NCBI GenBank assembly: GCA_034433375.1 | Contig: DAOUAQ010000029.1 | Location: 1-21,082 of the forward strand | Source of the DNA: DSWT01 sp034433375 | GTDB lineage: Bacteria > Chloroflexota > Anaerolineae > B4-G1 > SLSP01 | Direction: 5' to 3' | DNA length: 21,082 bases | In this document: positions 6,202 through 12,884 of the stretch, one piece after another | Numbering within the stretch: the first letter of the stretch is position 1 | Layout of the letters: each line of letters begins with the position of its first letter | The notes under the pieces: model-generated | Told to the model about the DNA's origin: nothing | Database searches by the model: none | Seen by the model: the letters and a program-made list of their open reading frames with translations, nothing else | Made by a program: the position numbers and the translations under genes

Positions 6202-7395
6202 ATGAAAACTGCGCTTTACGTTCACGTGCCGTTTTGCCTGCAACGGTGCGCCTATTGTGACTTCAACACCTACAGCGGGCTGCTATCCCTGCGCCTGGAT
6301 TACGTGGATGTGCTGCGGCAGGAAATCCGCCAGCGGGCCGCGCTTTACCCGGAGATTGAGGCGACGACGCTGTATTTCGGCGGCGGGACGCCTTCGCTGT
6401 TACCGCCCGAAATGGTTGGCGCGGTCATTGCCGATGCGCAGCAGTATTTCAGCCTGTCCCCTGAGGCTGAAGTTACATTGGAAGCCAATCCCGGCGTGGC
6501 TGACGCGGCTTCGCTTGCCGCGTTGCGCGCTGCCGGGGTCAATCGCCTGAGCCTCGGCGTGCAGGCGGCGCACGCTGCCGAGCTGCGGATGCTTGGCCGC
6601 GTTCACACGTGGGATGAAGCGGTGCGCGCGGTCGCGGCGGCGCGGCAGGCCGGCTTCGACAACCTTAGCATTGATCTGATCTACGGTTTGCCGGGGCACA
6701 CGCTGGCGCGTTGGGAGCAGACGCTCGCGCGCGGCTTGACGCTCGATCCACAGCACCTTTCCCTGTACGCGCTGACGTTGGAGCCGGAAACCCCGCTGGC
6801 GCAGGCCGTGGATGCCGGCAAGCTGCCCTTCCCTGACCCTGATTTGGCGGCAGATATGTACGAGCGCGCGTCGGAAGTGCTGCGCGAAGCGGGATTCTGG
6901 CAGTACGAGATTTCCAACTGGGCGCGCGGGCTACATCCGCCCGACACGCCATGGGCGCTGCCGCCCGGCGGCGCGACCGAGTCCATCGGGCCGTGGGTGG
7001 GGCGGCACAATCTCGTCTACTGGCGCAACCAACCGTGGTTGGGATTGGGCGCGGGCGCGTATTCCTGGCTGCGGCAGCGCCGGTGGGGCAACACGCGGCA
7101 TCCCGTCCACTACATAGAGGAAGGCCAGGCCGGGCGCTGGCCGGAGGTGGATGTGGAAATCATCTCGCCCGCTCTGGAACGGGGTGAAACGTTGATGTTA
7201 GGGCTGCGCCTTGCCGAAGGAGTAAGTGACGCCGGTTTCCGCGCGCGCTTTAGGGTGGGGCTGATCGAGGCTTACGGCGGCACAGTGGCGCAGTTAGCGG
7301 CGGCGGGTCTGGTTGAGTGGGACGGCGCGCGTCTGCGGCTCAGTGCGCGCGGGCGCTTGCTGGGGAACCAGGTTTTCGGCGCTTTTCTACCCTGA
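6202..7395 (+). CDS. hemW: HemW, radical SAM heme chaperone (coproporphyrinogen oxidase-like)
   Basis: A 397-residue radical SAM protein. The cluster motif CLQRCAYCDF (Cys 12, 16, 19) follows the CxxxCxxCxF pattern of HemW; true oxygen-independent coproporphyrinogen III oxidase (HemN) has Cys at that last position. YFGGGTPSLL and the later GRHNLVYWRNQPWLGLGAGA are family landmarks. HemW binds heme and hands it to heme proteins rather than oxidising coproporphyrinogen, so this is the preferred call. Between ISNWARG and GRHN there is a roughly 20-residue Pro/Gly-rich insertion compared with typical members. No strong ribosome-binding site precedes the ATG, and the gene starts 8 bases after the ABC ATPase stop, consistent with coupled translation from that gene. 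Confidence 0.88.
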   Translation: MKTALYVHVPFCLQRCAYCDFNTYSGLLSLRLDYVDVLRQEIRQRAALYPEIEATTLYFGGGTPSLLPPEMVGAVIADAQQYFSLSPEAEVTLEANPGVADAASLAALRAAGVNRLSLGVQAAHAAELRMLGRVHTWDEAVRAVAAARQAGFDNLSIDLIYGLPGHTLARWEQTLARGLTLDPQHLSLYALTLEPETPLAQAVDAGKLPFPDPDLAADMYERASEVLREAGFWQYEISNWARGLHPPDTPWALPPGGATESIGPWVGRHNLVYWRNQPWLGLGAGAYSWLRQRRWGNTRHPVHYIEEGQAGRWPEVDVEIISPALERGETLMLGLRLAEGVSDAGFRARFRVGLIEAYGGTVAQLAAAGLVEWDGARLRLSARGRLLGNQVFGAFLP

Positions 7396-7402
7396 AAAGG
7401 CC

Positions 7403-7423
7403 GCGCGAGTTGGCAGCTCGCGC
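7403..7423. terminator. Hairpin between convergent hemW and response-regulator genes
   Basis: GCGCGAG (7403-7409) and CTCGCGC (7417-7423) are perfect 7-base arms around a 7-base loop, lying between two stop codons of converging genes. There is no T run on either strand, so it may act as a Rho-assisted or mRNA-end-protecting structure rather than a classical intrinsic terminator. Confidence 0.4.
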
Positions 7424-7430
7424 TCCAACG

Positions 7431-7814
7431 TTAAGCAGAAGCCAATTCGCTCTGGGCGAGTCGCGCCACATCACGGATTTCGCGCACCAGAGATTTGGTG
7501 TCGAGTGTTTTCAGCAGATAACTCGCTGCGCCCATCTGCCGGGCTTGATCTTCTTCCTGGCTATCAGGGTACGAGGTCAAGACAATCACGGCGCAGTATG
7601 GGCATATCTGGCGCAGGGTTTGGAGCGTCTGCAACCCTCCCGGCGCTTTGGTCTCCAAGAGAATCACGTCCGGTGCCAGCAAACGCGCTTGTTGGAGTGC
7701 GTCTTCATAGCGCCCCGTGCTGCCGACGATTTCTAACCCGACAGCAGTTTCCAAACGCTTTTGCAAGGCTTCGCGCACCAGACTATGGCTATCCACAATG
7801 AGCAATTTAACCAT
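7431..7814 (-). CDS. Atypical single-domain response regulator (Asp to Glu at the phospho-site)
   Basis: A 127-residue receiver domain with no output domain. It starts MVKLLIVDSHSLVREAL, like NarL-type receivers. The acidic pocket is D8-S9 instead of the usual two acidic residues. The phospho-acceptor position (residue 54, within DVILLETKAPGG) is Glu rather than Asp, encoded by GAG (plus-strand CTC at 7653-7655). The switch Thr (VLTSYP) and the conserved Lys (YLLKTLD) are kept. Asp-to-Glu often mimics phosphorylation in receivers, so the domain may be permanently active-like or may have lost phosphorelay control. No ribosome-binding site precedes the ATG, and a -10-like TATACT on the minus strand (7827-7822) would start RNA at or next to the ATG, so a leaderless mRNA is plausible. 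No histidine kinase is nearby. Confidence 0.8.
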   Translation of the reverse strand: MVKLLIVDSHSLVREALQKRLETAVGLEIVGSTGRYEDALQQARLLAPDVILLETKAPGGLQTLQTLRQICPYCAVIVLTSYPDSQEEDQARQMGAASYLLKTLDTKSLVREIRDVARLAQSELASA

Positions 7815-7821
7815 AGCGTAA

Positions 7822-7849
7822 AGTATATGGCAAGCCTATCCAGCCGAAA
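7822..7849 (-). promoter_or_regulatory. Weak candidate promoter of the response regulator
   Basis: On the minus strand, TATACT (plus 7822-7827) lies 16 bases after TTTCGG (plus 7844-7849). The -10 is good and the -35 poor. Transcription would begin about at 7815, one base from the ATG, giving a leaderless message. Confidence 0.35.
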
Positions 7850-7928
7850 GTGCTATCCATCCCTATTCTAAGCTGATAGATGACGCGCCAGCATCTCCTG
7901 TCCACCGTCTACTGACTACTTTTAGGCG

Positions 7929-7956
7929 TTGACTTTGTACTAAAATCGTTTACAAT
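7929..7956 (+). promoter_or_regulatory. Promoter of the EF-G-like gene
   Basis: TTGACT (7929-7934), 16-base spacer, TACAAT (7951-7956). The predicted start near 7963 leaves a leader of about 84 bases that contains a strong hairpin. The divergent response-regulator gene lies upstream. Confidence 0.7.
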
Positions 7957-7983
7957 AACCCTCGGTATCATCAGCGTCACAAC

Positions 7984-8009
7984 GACGGCCTCCAGGCCGT
8001 CTTTGTTTG
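7984..8009 (+). promoter_or_regulatory. Leader hairpin with T-rich tail (possible attenuator)
   Basis: GACGGCCT (7984-7991) and AGGCCGTC (7994-8001) form an 8-base stem with a 2-base loop, or 7 bases with a 4-base loop, followed by TTTGTTTG. It resembles an intrinsic terminator but lies about 20 bases downstream of the predicted start of the EF-G-like transcript and about 45 bases before its start codon. No upstream plus-strand transcript needs ending here, since the neighbour is divergent. An attenuator is the simplest reading. Confidence 0.5.
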
Positions 8010-8046
8010 TCTATTAGTCGCGTATTTTTGGGAGGAACGTTAGACG

Positions 8047-10110
8047 ATGAAAGAGTACACAACACAGAAAATTCGTAACATTGCCTTGGTCGGACACGGC
8101 AGCTCCGGTAAGACGACGTGGACGGAGGCGGTGTTGTTCTTGAGCAAGGCCACGAATCGCCGCGGTAAGGTTGAAGACGGCACCACGGTAACCGACTTCG
8201 ACGATGAAGAAGTGCGCCGCAAAATTTCGTTGAGTCTGGGTCTGGCTCCGGTCGAGTGGAATGGGTACAAGTTGAACATCATAGATACCCCCGGTTATAC
8301 GGACTTCGTCGGTGAAGTGCGGAGCGCCCTGCGCGTGGCCGACGCCGCTGTCGTTTTCGTGGATGCGGCTGCCGGCGTCGAAGTTGGCACTGAATTGACC
8401 TGGGGGTATGCCGACGAGGAAAAGCTGCCGAAAGTCATCTTGATCAACAAGATGGATCGGGAAAACGCCAATTTTGATAAGACCCTGCAATCCCTGACCG
8501 AGAGTTTCAACGCCCAATTCTTGCCTATGCTGCTCCCCATCGGCGCGCAAACCGATTTCAAGGGCGTGGTTAATGTGTTGGAGAAAAAGGCGTATTTAGG
8601 GGCGAAAAGTGAACCGGCTGCTGTTCCCGCCGAGATGGTCGCTCAGGTTGACGAGCTTTATACGAAGATCGTCGAAGCGGCAGTCGAGGCCGATGAGACC
8701 TTGATGGAGAAGTATTTCGCTGACGAACCGCTGACTGCCGAAGAGATTTCTGCCGGCCTGCGCAAAGTCATCGTTGAGGGCAGCTATATCCCGGTGTTGG
8801 CGACTGCTGGCGGCAGTGACATGATTGGGTTGAGCGCGACGCTCGATTTGTTGATCCAGGTTGTTCCCGCGCCTGATGATCGGCCTTTTGTAGCTGAAAG
8901 CGCGGCTGGCGCAGAAGAGTTTGCCGTGAGCGACCTGTCGCCCTTCTCCTTGCTGGTATTCAAAACAACCGCAGACCCCTACGTCGGCAAGCTCACCTAC
9001 TTCCGCGTTTATGGCGGTGTGGCAAACGCCGGGGACACGATTTACAACAGTCGGGCAAACGCAGAAGAGCGTCTGGGGCAAACCTATGTGATGCGCGGTA
9101 AGGAGCAGATTTCAGTAGATCGTCTGCACGCCGGCGATATTGGCGGCGCGGCCAAGATGAGCGAGGCCCTGACCGGCGATACGTTGTGCGCCAAGGAACG
9201 CGCTCTGACCATCCGCGGTCCACTGTTCCCGCATCCCCTGTTTACGGTAGCGATTTCGCCCAAAACCAAGGGCGATACCGCAAAGATGGGGCCGACGCTG
9301 ACCCGTATGTGCGAAGAAGACCCCACGCTGCACTGGCATCAAGATCCTACCACGCGCGAGACGATCCTCGCTGGGATGGGCGATGCGCATGTTGAGACGG
9401 CCGTGCGCCGCATCCAGGGGCGCTTTGGGGTAGGCCTGGAGACCAGCACCCCGAAGGTTCCGTACAAGGAGACCATCACCGCGCCGAATACCGCGCAATA
9501 CCGTCACAAGAAGCAGAGCGGCGGCGCAGGGCAATTCGCCGAAGTTCACATGCGCGTCGAACCCAAAGAACGCGACACCGGTTTCCAGTACGAGTGGGAA
9601 GTCTTTGGTGGACGTATTTCTAGCTCGTTCAAGCCTTCGATTGAGAAGGGCGTCAAGTCTGTGATGACTCAGGGTGTCATCGCCGGTTACCCGATTGTGG
9701 ATGTGTTTGTCGCCGTCACCGATGGCAAAGAACATCCGGTGGACTCGAAAGATATTGCCTTCCAGATTGCCGGGCGCGAGGGGTTCAAGCAGGCATTTCA
9801 GGGGGCGAAGCCGGTACTGCTGGAACCGATTTACAACTTTGTCATCACCGTGCCGGATGAATTCGCGGGTGCGGTGATGTCTGACCTCAATACGCGGCGC
9901 GCGCGTGTGCAGGGAATGGGGCAGACGGGCAAGAGGGCCGTGATTACGGCTTTGGCGCCGCTGGCGGAGATGTTGCAATATGCCACCAACTTGCGGGCGA
10001 TCACGCAGGGACGTGGCGTCTACTCGATGGAGCTATCGCACTATGATGTTGTGCCGGCGCATTTGACCGCACAGATCGTGGAGCAGGCCAAGATCGAGAG
10101 CGAGGAATAA
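8047..10110 (+). CDS. Elongation factor G-like translation GTPase (EF-G2 type)
   Basis: A 687-residue, full-length EF-G homologue with all five domains; the C-terminal ALAPLAEMLQYATNLRAITQGRG is a domain V hallmark. The G1 loop reads GHGSSGKT (16-23) instead of GHIDAGKT. The switch I Arg-Gly-Ile-Thr stretch is altered (RRKISLS, 58-64). G3 is DTPGYTDF (80-87), placing Tyr 84 where canonical EF-G has the catalytic His. G4 is NKMD (134-137). These departures mark the second EF-G paralogue seen in Thermus, mycobacteria and other phyla, whose members bind ribosomes but are not the main translocase. A housekeeping fusA is expected elsewhere, and no rpsL/rpsG/tuf neighbours are present. GGGAGG at 8030-8035 precedes the ATG by 11 bases. 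Confidence 0.9.
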   Translation: MKEYTTQKIRNIALVGHGSSGKTTWTEAVLFLSKATNRRGKVEDGTTVTDFDDEEVRRKISLSLGLAPVEWNGYKLNIIDTPGYTDFVGEVRSALRVADAAVVFVDAAAGVEVGTELTWGYADEEKLPKVILINKMDRENANFDKTLQSLTESFNAQFLPMLLPIGAQTDFKGVVNVLEKKAYLGAKSEPAAVPAEMVAQVDELYTKIVEAAVEADETLMEKYFADEPLTAEEISAGLRKVIVEGSYIPVLATAGGSDMIGLSATLDLLIQVVPAPDDRPFVAESAAGAEEFAVSDLSPFSLLVFKTTADPYVGKLTYFRVYGGVANAGDTIYNSRANAEERLGQTYVMRGKEQISVDRLHAGDIGGAAKMSEALTGDTLCAKERALTIRGPLFPHPLFTVAISPKTKGDTAKMGPTLTRMCEEDPTLHWHQDPTTRETILAGMGDAHVETAVRRIQGRFGVGLETSTPKVPYKETITAPNTAQYRHKKQSGGAGQFAEVHMRVEPKERDTGFQYEWEVFGGRISSSFKPSIEKGVKSVMTQGVIAGYPIVDVFVAVTDGKEHPVDSKDIAFQIAGREGFKQAFQGAKPVLLEPIYNFVITVPDEFAGAVMSDLNTRRARVQGMGQTGKRAVITALAPLAEMLQYATNLRAITQGRGVYSMELSHYDVVPAHLTAQIVEQAKIESEE

Positions 10111-10138
10111 ATCACGCCGTCTGGGTGATGCTAAGAAC

Positions 10139-10173
10139 AAAGCGGGCCGGAGAGATAATCCGGCCCGCTTTTT
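10139..10173 (+). terminator. Rho-independent terminator of the EF-G-like gene
   Basis: AAAGCGGGCCGG (10139-10150) pairs perfectly with CCGGCCCGCTTT (10160-10171) across a 9-base loop, with a run of T at 10169-10173. The A run at the 5' side would also let it act for the opposite strand. Confidence 0.9.
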
Positions 10174-10176
10174 GTG

Positions 10177-10210
10177 CAAAATAATGTCGGGGCGCACTTT
10201 GCGCCCCGAC
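10177..10210 (-). terminator. Rho-independent terminator of rplY
   Basis: GTCGGGGCGC (10186-10195) and GCGCCCCGAC (10201-10210) form a perfect 10-base stem with a 5-base loop. On the minus strand the stem is followed by ATTATTTTG. It lies 22 bases beyond the rplY stop and back to back with the EF-G-like terminator, as expected for converging genes. Confidence 0.75.
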
Positions 10211-10231
10211 GGATGATGTTCGCAGTAGATA

Positions 10232-10873
10232 TCAGGCTTCTTCCGCAGCAGGTCGTTTGCGGATCACTTCAACCTCGACGGCTGCTGGCCCCGCAGCTTC
10301 TTCTTTTTCTTCCTCAGCGTAAATCACCTGAACGATGATGTCGTTTGGCGCGTTAAGGATGGTCACGCCGGCCGGAGGGGTGATGTCGCCCACGGTAATG
10401 GATTGTCCAATTCCGGTCAATACGGCGATGTCAACCTCAATTTCGGGCACCAAGGCCGTCGGCAGCGCTTCGATTTCCAATTCGTTGAGGATCTGGAGCA
10501 GCACACCGCCGAAATCTTTCACCGCCGGAGATTCGCCGGTGAGTGTGACCGAGACGGGCACGCGCACAAGCTCCTGGAGATTCAAGGCTTGCAGGTCGAG
10601 GTGGATCACATTGCGCTTGAGCGTGTGATACTGTACGTCACGGAAGATGGCGAGATAGGGATCGTGGATCCCTTCCACATAAACCTGCACGGTCGAGCTG
10701 GTACCGGCCTGGCTGATCGCCTTCTCGATTTCACGGCTGTTGAACTGCACCGGGATGGGCGCAATCCCATGCCCATAAATGACGCCTGGGACAACATCCT
10801 CACGGCGCAACGCTTTGACTTGCTTCCCTCCAATGATTTCTCGGGGCGTCGCGCGTAATTCTAAAGCTTCCAT
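10232..10873 (-). CDS. rplY: 50S ribosomal protein L25, CTC/TL5 long form
   Basis: A 213-residue protein that binds 5S rRNA in the large ribosomal subunit. Residues 1-92 form the L25 domain (MEALELRATPRE start, PGVIYGHG motif, YHTLKRNVIHLDL), followed by the CTC-type beta domain (about 95-185) and a Glu/Ala-rich tail. The frame is open upstream to a Met codon at 10945, but ATG 10873 is chosen because GGAGG (plus 10881-10885) lies 8 bases upstream and the family begins there. It has its own promoter (10986-10959) and an 80-base leader holding a GCCGCAA/TTGCGGC hairpin. In some bacteria CTC is a general-stress protein; nothing here shows stress control. Confidence 0.93.
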   Translation of the reverse strand: MEALELRATPREIIGGKQVKALRREDVVPGVIYGHGIAPIPVQFNSREIEKAISQAGTSSTVQVYVEGIHDPYLAIFRDVQYHTLKRNVIHLDLQALNLQELVRVPVSVTLTGESPAVKDFGGVLLQILNELEIEALPTALVPEIEVDIAVLTGIGQSITVGDITPPAGVTILNAPNDIIVQVIYAEEEKEEAAGPAAVEVEVIRKRPAAEEA

Positions 10874-10922
10874 TCTTAATTCCTCCATTCGTCTTTCTGT
10901 ATGCCTGTATTTAATGAAATGA

Positions 10923-10938
10923 GCCGCAATGTTGCGGC
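10923..10938 (-). promoter_or_regulatory. Leader hairpin of rplY
   Basis: GCCGCAA (10923-10929) and TTGCGGC (10932-10938) are perfect 7-base arms around two bases, close to the predicted 5' end of the rplY message. It could stabilise the RNA or serve in feedback by L25; neither can be told from sequence. Confidence 0.4.
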
Positions 10939-10958
10939 CCATCATCTAGGCGGAAGAT

Positions 10959-10986
10959 ATTGTAACGCAAACCGATGCTTTGTCAA
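10959..10986 (-). promoter_or_regulatory. Promoter of rplY
   Basis: On the minus strand, TTGACA (plus 10981-10986), 16-base spacer, TACAAT (plus 10959-10964). The -35 contains the TGA stop codon (plus 10983-10985) of the upstream membrane-protein gene, so the promoter begins inside that gene's end. Confidence 0.8.
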
Positions 10987-11372
10987 ACTTCTACTTTGGT
11001 CTTGAACAGCAAGGAGTTCGGGAGGCGTTTTTCCATTTGCGTCATCGTGTACCACGACAGGCTCATTGCGATAACCTGGAGGATGAGCAAGAGCCAGTCC
11101 CAATTCCCGGCCGCATTTTTGAGATTGGGCAACAACATCATAAGACGGACGACGATATTCACCCCTTGCACAAAGGCCAACGAACTCCGGCCGACGATAG
11201 GAGAAAGCCCCCCCGTGTTCATGGCTACCAATGCCACCGCAAAAAGAATGAACAATGCCGGTGGGAGCACGGCGGCTTGCGGCGCTGTACGGAAGAAGGC
11301 CGGTGGGTAAATGAGCACAGCTACGGCCTGCAAAACCAACAAAACGATAAGTTGCGTGCGCTGGTTAGACAT
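10983..11372 (-). CDS. Small four-helix membrane protein, unknown function
   Basis: A 129-residue hydrophobic protein with about four membrane segments (roughly residues 7-26, 34-52, 64-82 and 91-113) and a short charged C-terminus. I do not recognise the family, and there are no cysteines or obvious catalytic residues. The frame is open to an upstream TTG (11390), but ATG 11372 has AAGGAG six bases ahead of it and is preferred. It has its own strong promoter (TTGACG-16-TATAAT) and ends inside the rplY -35, so some read-through into rplY is possible. It is divergent from the liv operon. Confidence 0.7.
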   Translation of the reverse strand: MSNQRTQLIVLLVLQAVAVLIYPPAFFRTAPQAAVLPPALFILFAVALVAMNTGGLSPIVGRSSLAFVQGVNIVVRLMMLLPNLKNAAGNWDWLLLILQVIAMSLSWYTMTQMEKRLPNSLLFKTKVEV

Positions 11373-11413
11373 CCTTGGCTCCTTGATCAATGCTATCGTT
11401 ACAGTATGGCAAC

Positions 11414-11441
11414 ATTATATTGGACATTCCCATTACGTCAA
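11414..11441 (-). promoter_or_regulatory. Promoter of the small four-helix membrane protein
   Basis: On the minus strand, TTGACG (plus 11436-11441), 16-base spacer, TATAAT (plus 11414-11419, perfect -10). It is divergent from the liv operon promoter, whose -35 begins 45 bases away. Confidence 0.75.
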
Positions 11442-11485
11442 ATCTGATTGGCAGGAGTGATTTCTGTAGTGTTCTCCTGAGTAAT

Positions 11486-11513
11486 TTGACACTTGTTATC
11501 TTTCCTGTAAAAT
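11486..11513 (+). promoter_or_regulatory. Promoter of the liv operon
   Basis: TTGACA (11486-11491, perfect -35), 16-base spacer, TAAAAT (11508-11513) preceded by TG. Initiation near 11520 leaves an unusually long leader of about 190 bases before the first transporter gene. Confidence 0.8.
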
Positions 11514-11524
11514 GAGGACAGTTT

Positions 11525-11570
11525 GGTGATGCAGGCTCCACTATACGGGGGCTTTTCACCGGCTAAACCG
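11525..11570 (+). ncRNA. Folded 5' part of the liv leader, no known class
   Basis: GGTGA (11525-11529) pairs with TCACC (11556-11560), and inside it GCTCC (11535-11539) pairs with GGGGC (11548-11552) with one G-U. A small CGG/CCG hairpin with a CTAAA loop follows (11560-11570). This gives a two-stem leader fold right after the predicted start. It matches no riboswitch consensus I know, and the pairing is read by eye. Confidence 0.35.
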
Positions 11571-11571
11571 A

Positions 11572-11680
11572 GCTAAGGAGGTGGCATGGAACGATTACAT
11601 CAAGCGGATAGGCGTATGGAGTGTTCATCTTCGCTAAGGAATTCCAGTTTCTAGTGGTCATCCTTAGCCTTCATTTTTAT
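11572..11680 (+). promoter_or_regulatory. Candidate attenuator with two competing pairings
   Basis: GCTAAGGA occurs at 11572-11579 (overlapping the leader-peptide ribosome site) and again at 11633-11640. TCCTTAGC at 11661-11668 is the exact complement of both. The near pairing forms a hairpin with an inner CCA/TGG step (11644-11646, 11655-11657) followed by CTTCATTTTT, which is terminator-like. The far pairing would bury the ribosome site of the leader peptide. The two are mutually exclusive. Confidence 0.45.
11586..11654 (+). CDS. Candidate leader peptide (22 codons) of the liv operon
   Basis: A short ORF with a strong ribosome-binding site (AAGGAGG at 11575-11581, four bases before the ATG). 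The peptide is 22 residues, beginning MERLHQADRR and ending SSSLRNSSF. Five of the last nine codons are Ser and all five are different synonyms (TCA, TCT, TCG, TCC, AGT); CTA and AGG, usually rare in GC-rich genomes, lie between them. The stop codon TAG (11652-11654) falls in the loop of a terminator-like hairpin whose first arm is inside the ORF. This geometry is that of leader-peptide attenuation. The ORF has no homologue I know, so its reality rests on the ribosome site and context. Confidence 0.45.
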   Translation: MERLHQADRRMECSSSLRNSSF

Positions 11681-11711
11681 CCCAAATTACAATTCAGCAA
11701 GGAGGAGTGAA

Positions 11712-12842
11712 ATGCGTTCCCGTGTTTTTGCGATCGTAGCTTTAGTTGTAGCAATGTTGGCTTTGTCCGCGTGCGGCGGCGGTGGCGGCACAATCAAAGT
11801 CGCCATTCTCGCGCCTTTGAGCGGCGATGTGGCGACCTTTGGGCAGTCTACCCGCGACGGCGTGATGTTGGCCGTTGAGGAATGGAATGCCAAAGGCGGC
11901 ATTGACGGCAAGAAAATTGAAGTTGTCGTCGAAGACAGCCAGTGTAACGCGGAAGCCGCAGTGAGCGCCGCCAACAAGGTCATTGACCAGAACGGCGTCA
12001 AGTTCATTATCGGCGAGGTGTGCTCCAGCGCCTCGATCCCCGTCTCTGAAATTGCTGTGGCGAAGAACATCTTCCAGATCAGCCCCACTTCGACCAACCC
12101 CGCCGTGACGGTGGGCGAGAGCGGCACCAAGCCCACGATCTTCCGCGCTTGCTTCATTGATCCTTTCCAGGGCAAGGTGGGCGCCAAGTTCGCGCTGGAA
12201 AAATTGGGCGCCAAGACGGCCGCGGTGTTCCTCGATCAGGGCAACGACTACGTCCGTGGTTTGGCTGAAGTCTTCATTCAAGAATTTCAAGCCGGCGGCG
12301 GCAAAGTTGTGGTGAAGGAAACCTATACCGGCGACGACTCGGACTTCTCCGCGATTTTGACCAAGGTGAAGGACGCAAATCCTGATGTGCTCTATCTGCC
12401 GGACTATTACTCTACCGTGAACCTGATCGCCGCGCAGGCGAAGGAGAAAGGCATCACGGCAGTTATGTTGGGCGGCGATGGTTGGGACTCCGCCGACCTG
12501 GATCGCGCGGCGGTGGATGGCGGTTACTTCACCAACCACTTCTCCGATCAGGACTCGCGCGCTATCGTCCAGGACTTTGTGAAGAAGTATTCGGCCAAGT
12601 ACGGCGCTGCGCCTGATGCGCTGGCGGCACTCGCTTACGATGCGGCCAACATCCTCTTCCAGGGCATTGACAAGACCGGCAAGGCCGACCCTGTGGCTGT
12701 GGCGAAGACTGTGGAGACCGGAACATTCGAGGTTGTTTCAGGTAAGGTTTCTTATGACGCCAATCACAACCCGGTGAAGGCTGCGGTCGTTCTCCAGGTT
12801 AAGGGCGGCGCAGTCAACTATATGGACACGGTTGCGCCTTAG
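11712..12842 (+). CDS. livJ: Amino-acid ABC transporter substrate-binding lipoprotein (Liv type)
   Basis: A 376-residue extracytoplasmic binding protein of the Leu/Ile/Val (Peripla_BP_6) family. A lipoprotein signal peptide ends in lipobox LSAC with Cys 21, followed by a Gly linker. The fold starts IKVAILAPLSGD. The cysteine pair in DSQC and EVCSS matches the disulfide of E. coli LivJ, and the CSS and SPTSTNP motifs match the segments that hold the ligand's amino-acid head group. DYY corresponds to the ligand Tyr region, and GDGWDS has Asp where LivJ has a Glu ligand. It therefore probably binds an alpha-amino acid; which one is not clear. AAGGAGG at 11699-11705 precedes the ATG. The strong liv promoter and long leader lie upstream, and a hairpin and a terminator follow, as usual for over-producing the binding protein relative to its permease. 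Confidence 0.92.
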   Translation: MRSRVFAIVALVVAMLALSACGGGGGTIKVAILAPLSGDVATFGQSTRDGVMLAVEEWNAKGGIDGKKIEVVVEDSQCNAEAAVSAANKVIDQNGVKFIIGEVCSSASIPVSEIAVAKNIFQISPTSTNPAVTVGESGTKPTIFRACFIDPFQGKVGAKFALEKLGAKTAAVFLDQGNDYVRGLAEVFIQEFQAGGGKVVVKETYTGDDSDFSAILTKVKDANPDVLYLPDYYSTVNLIAAQAKEKGITAVMLGGDGWDSADLDRAAVDGGYFTNHFSDQDSRAIVQDFVKKYSAKYGAAPDALAALAYDAANILFQGIDKTGKADPVAVAKTVETGTFEVVSGKVSYDANHNPVKAAVVLQVKGGAVNYMDTVAP

Positions 12843-12862
12843 GGAATACCGTAAGTATTCCC
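12842..12862 (+). other. Hairpin directly after the binding-protein gene
   Basis: GGGAATAC (12842-12849) and GTATTCCC (12855-12862) are perfect 8-base arms with a 5-base loop that overlaps the stop codon. There is no T run. It probably protects the 3' end of the binding-protein message from exonucleases. Confidence 0.6.
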
Positions 12863-12884
12863 TCGGCATAGTCAATTTATGGGG

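Noticed and set aside
6202..7395. Oxygen-independent coproporphyrinogen III oxidase (HemN)
   Set aside because: The residue after CxxxCxxC is D-F rather than x-C, which is the HemW pattern.
11577..11600. T-box antiterminator in the liv leader (GGTGGCATGG resembles GGTGGNACC)
   Set aside because: Only the first seven bases fit; the ACCGCG half and the specifier stem features are absent.
11621..11640. glnA/downstream-peptide type riboswitch (GTTCATC present)
   Set aside because: The essential GACGGAAGTAGG segment is missing.
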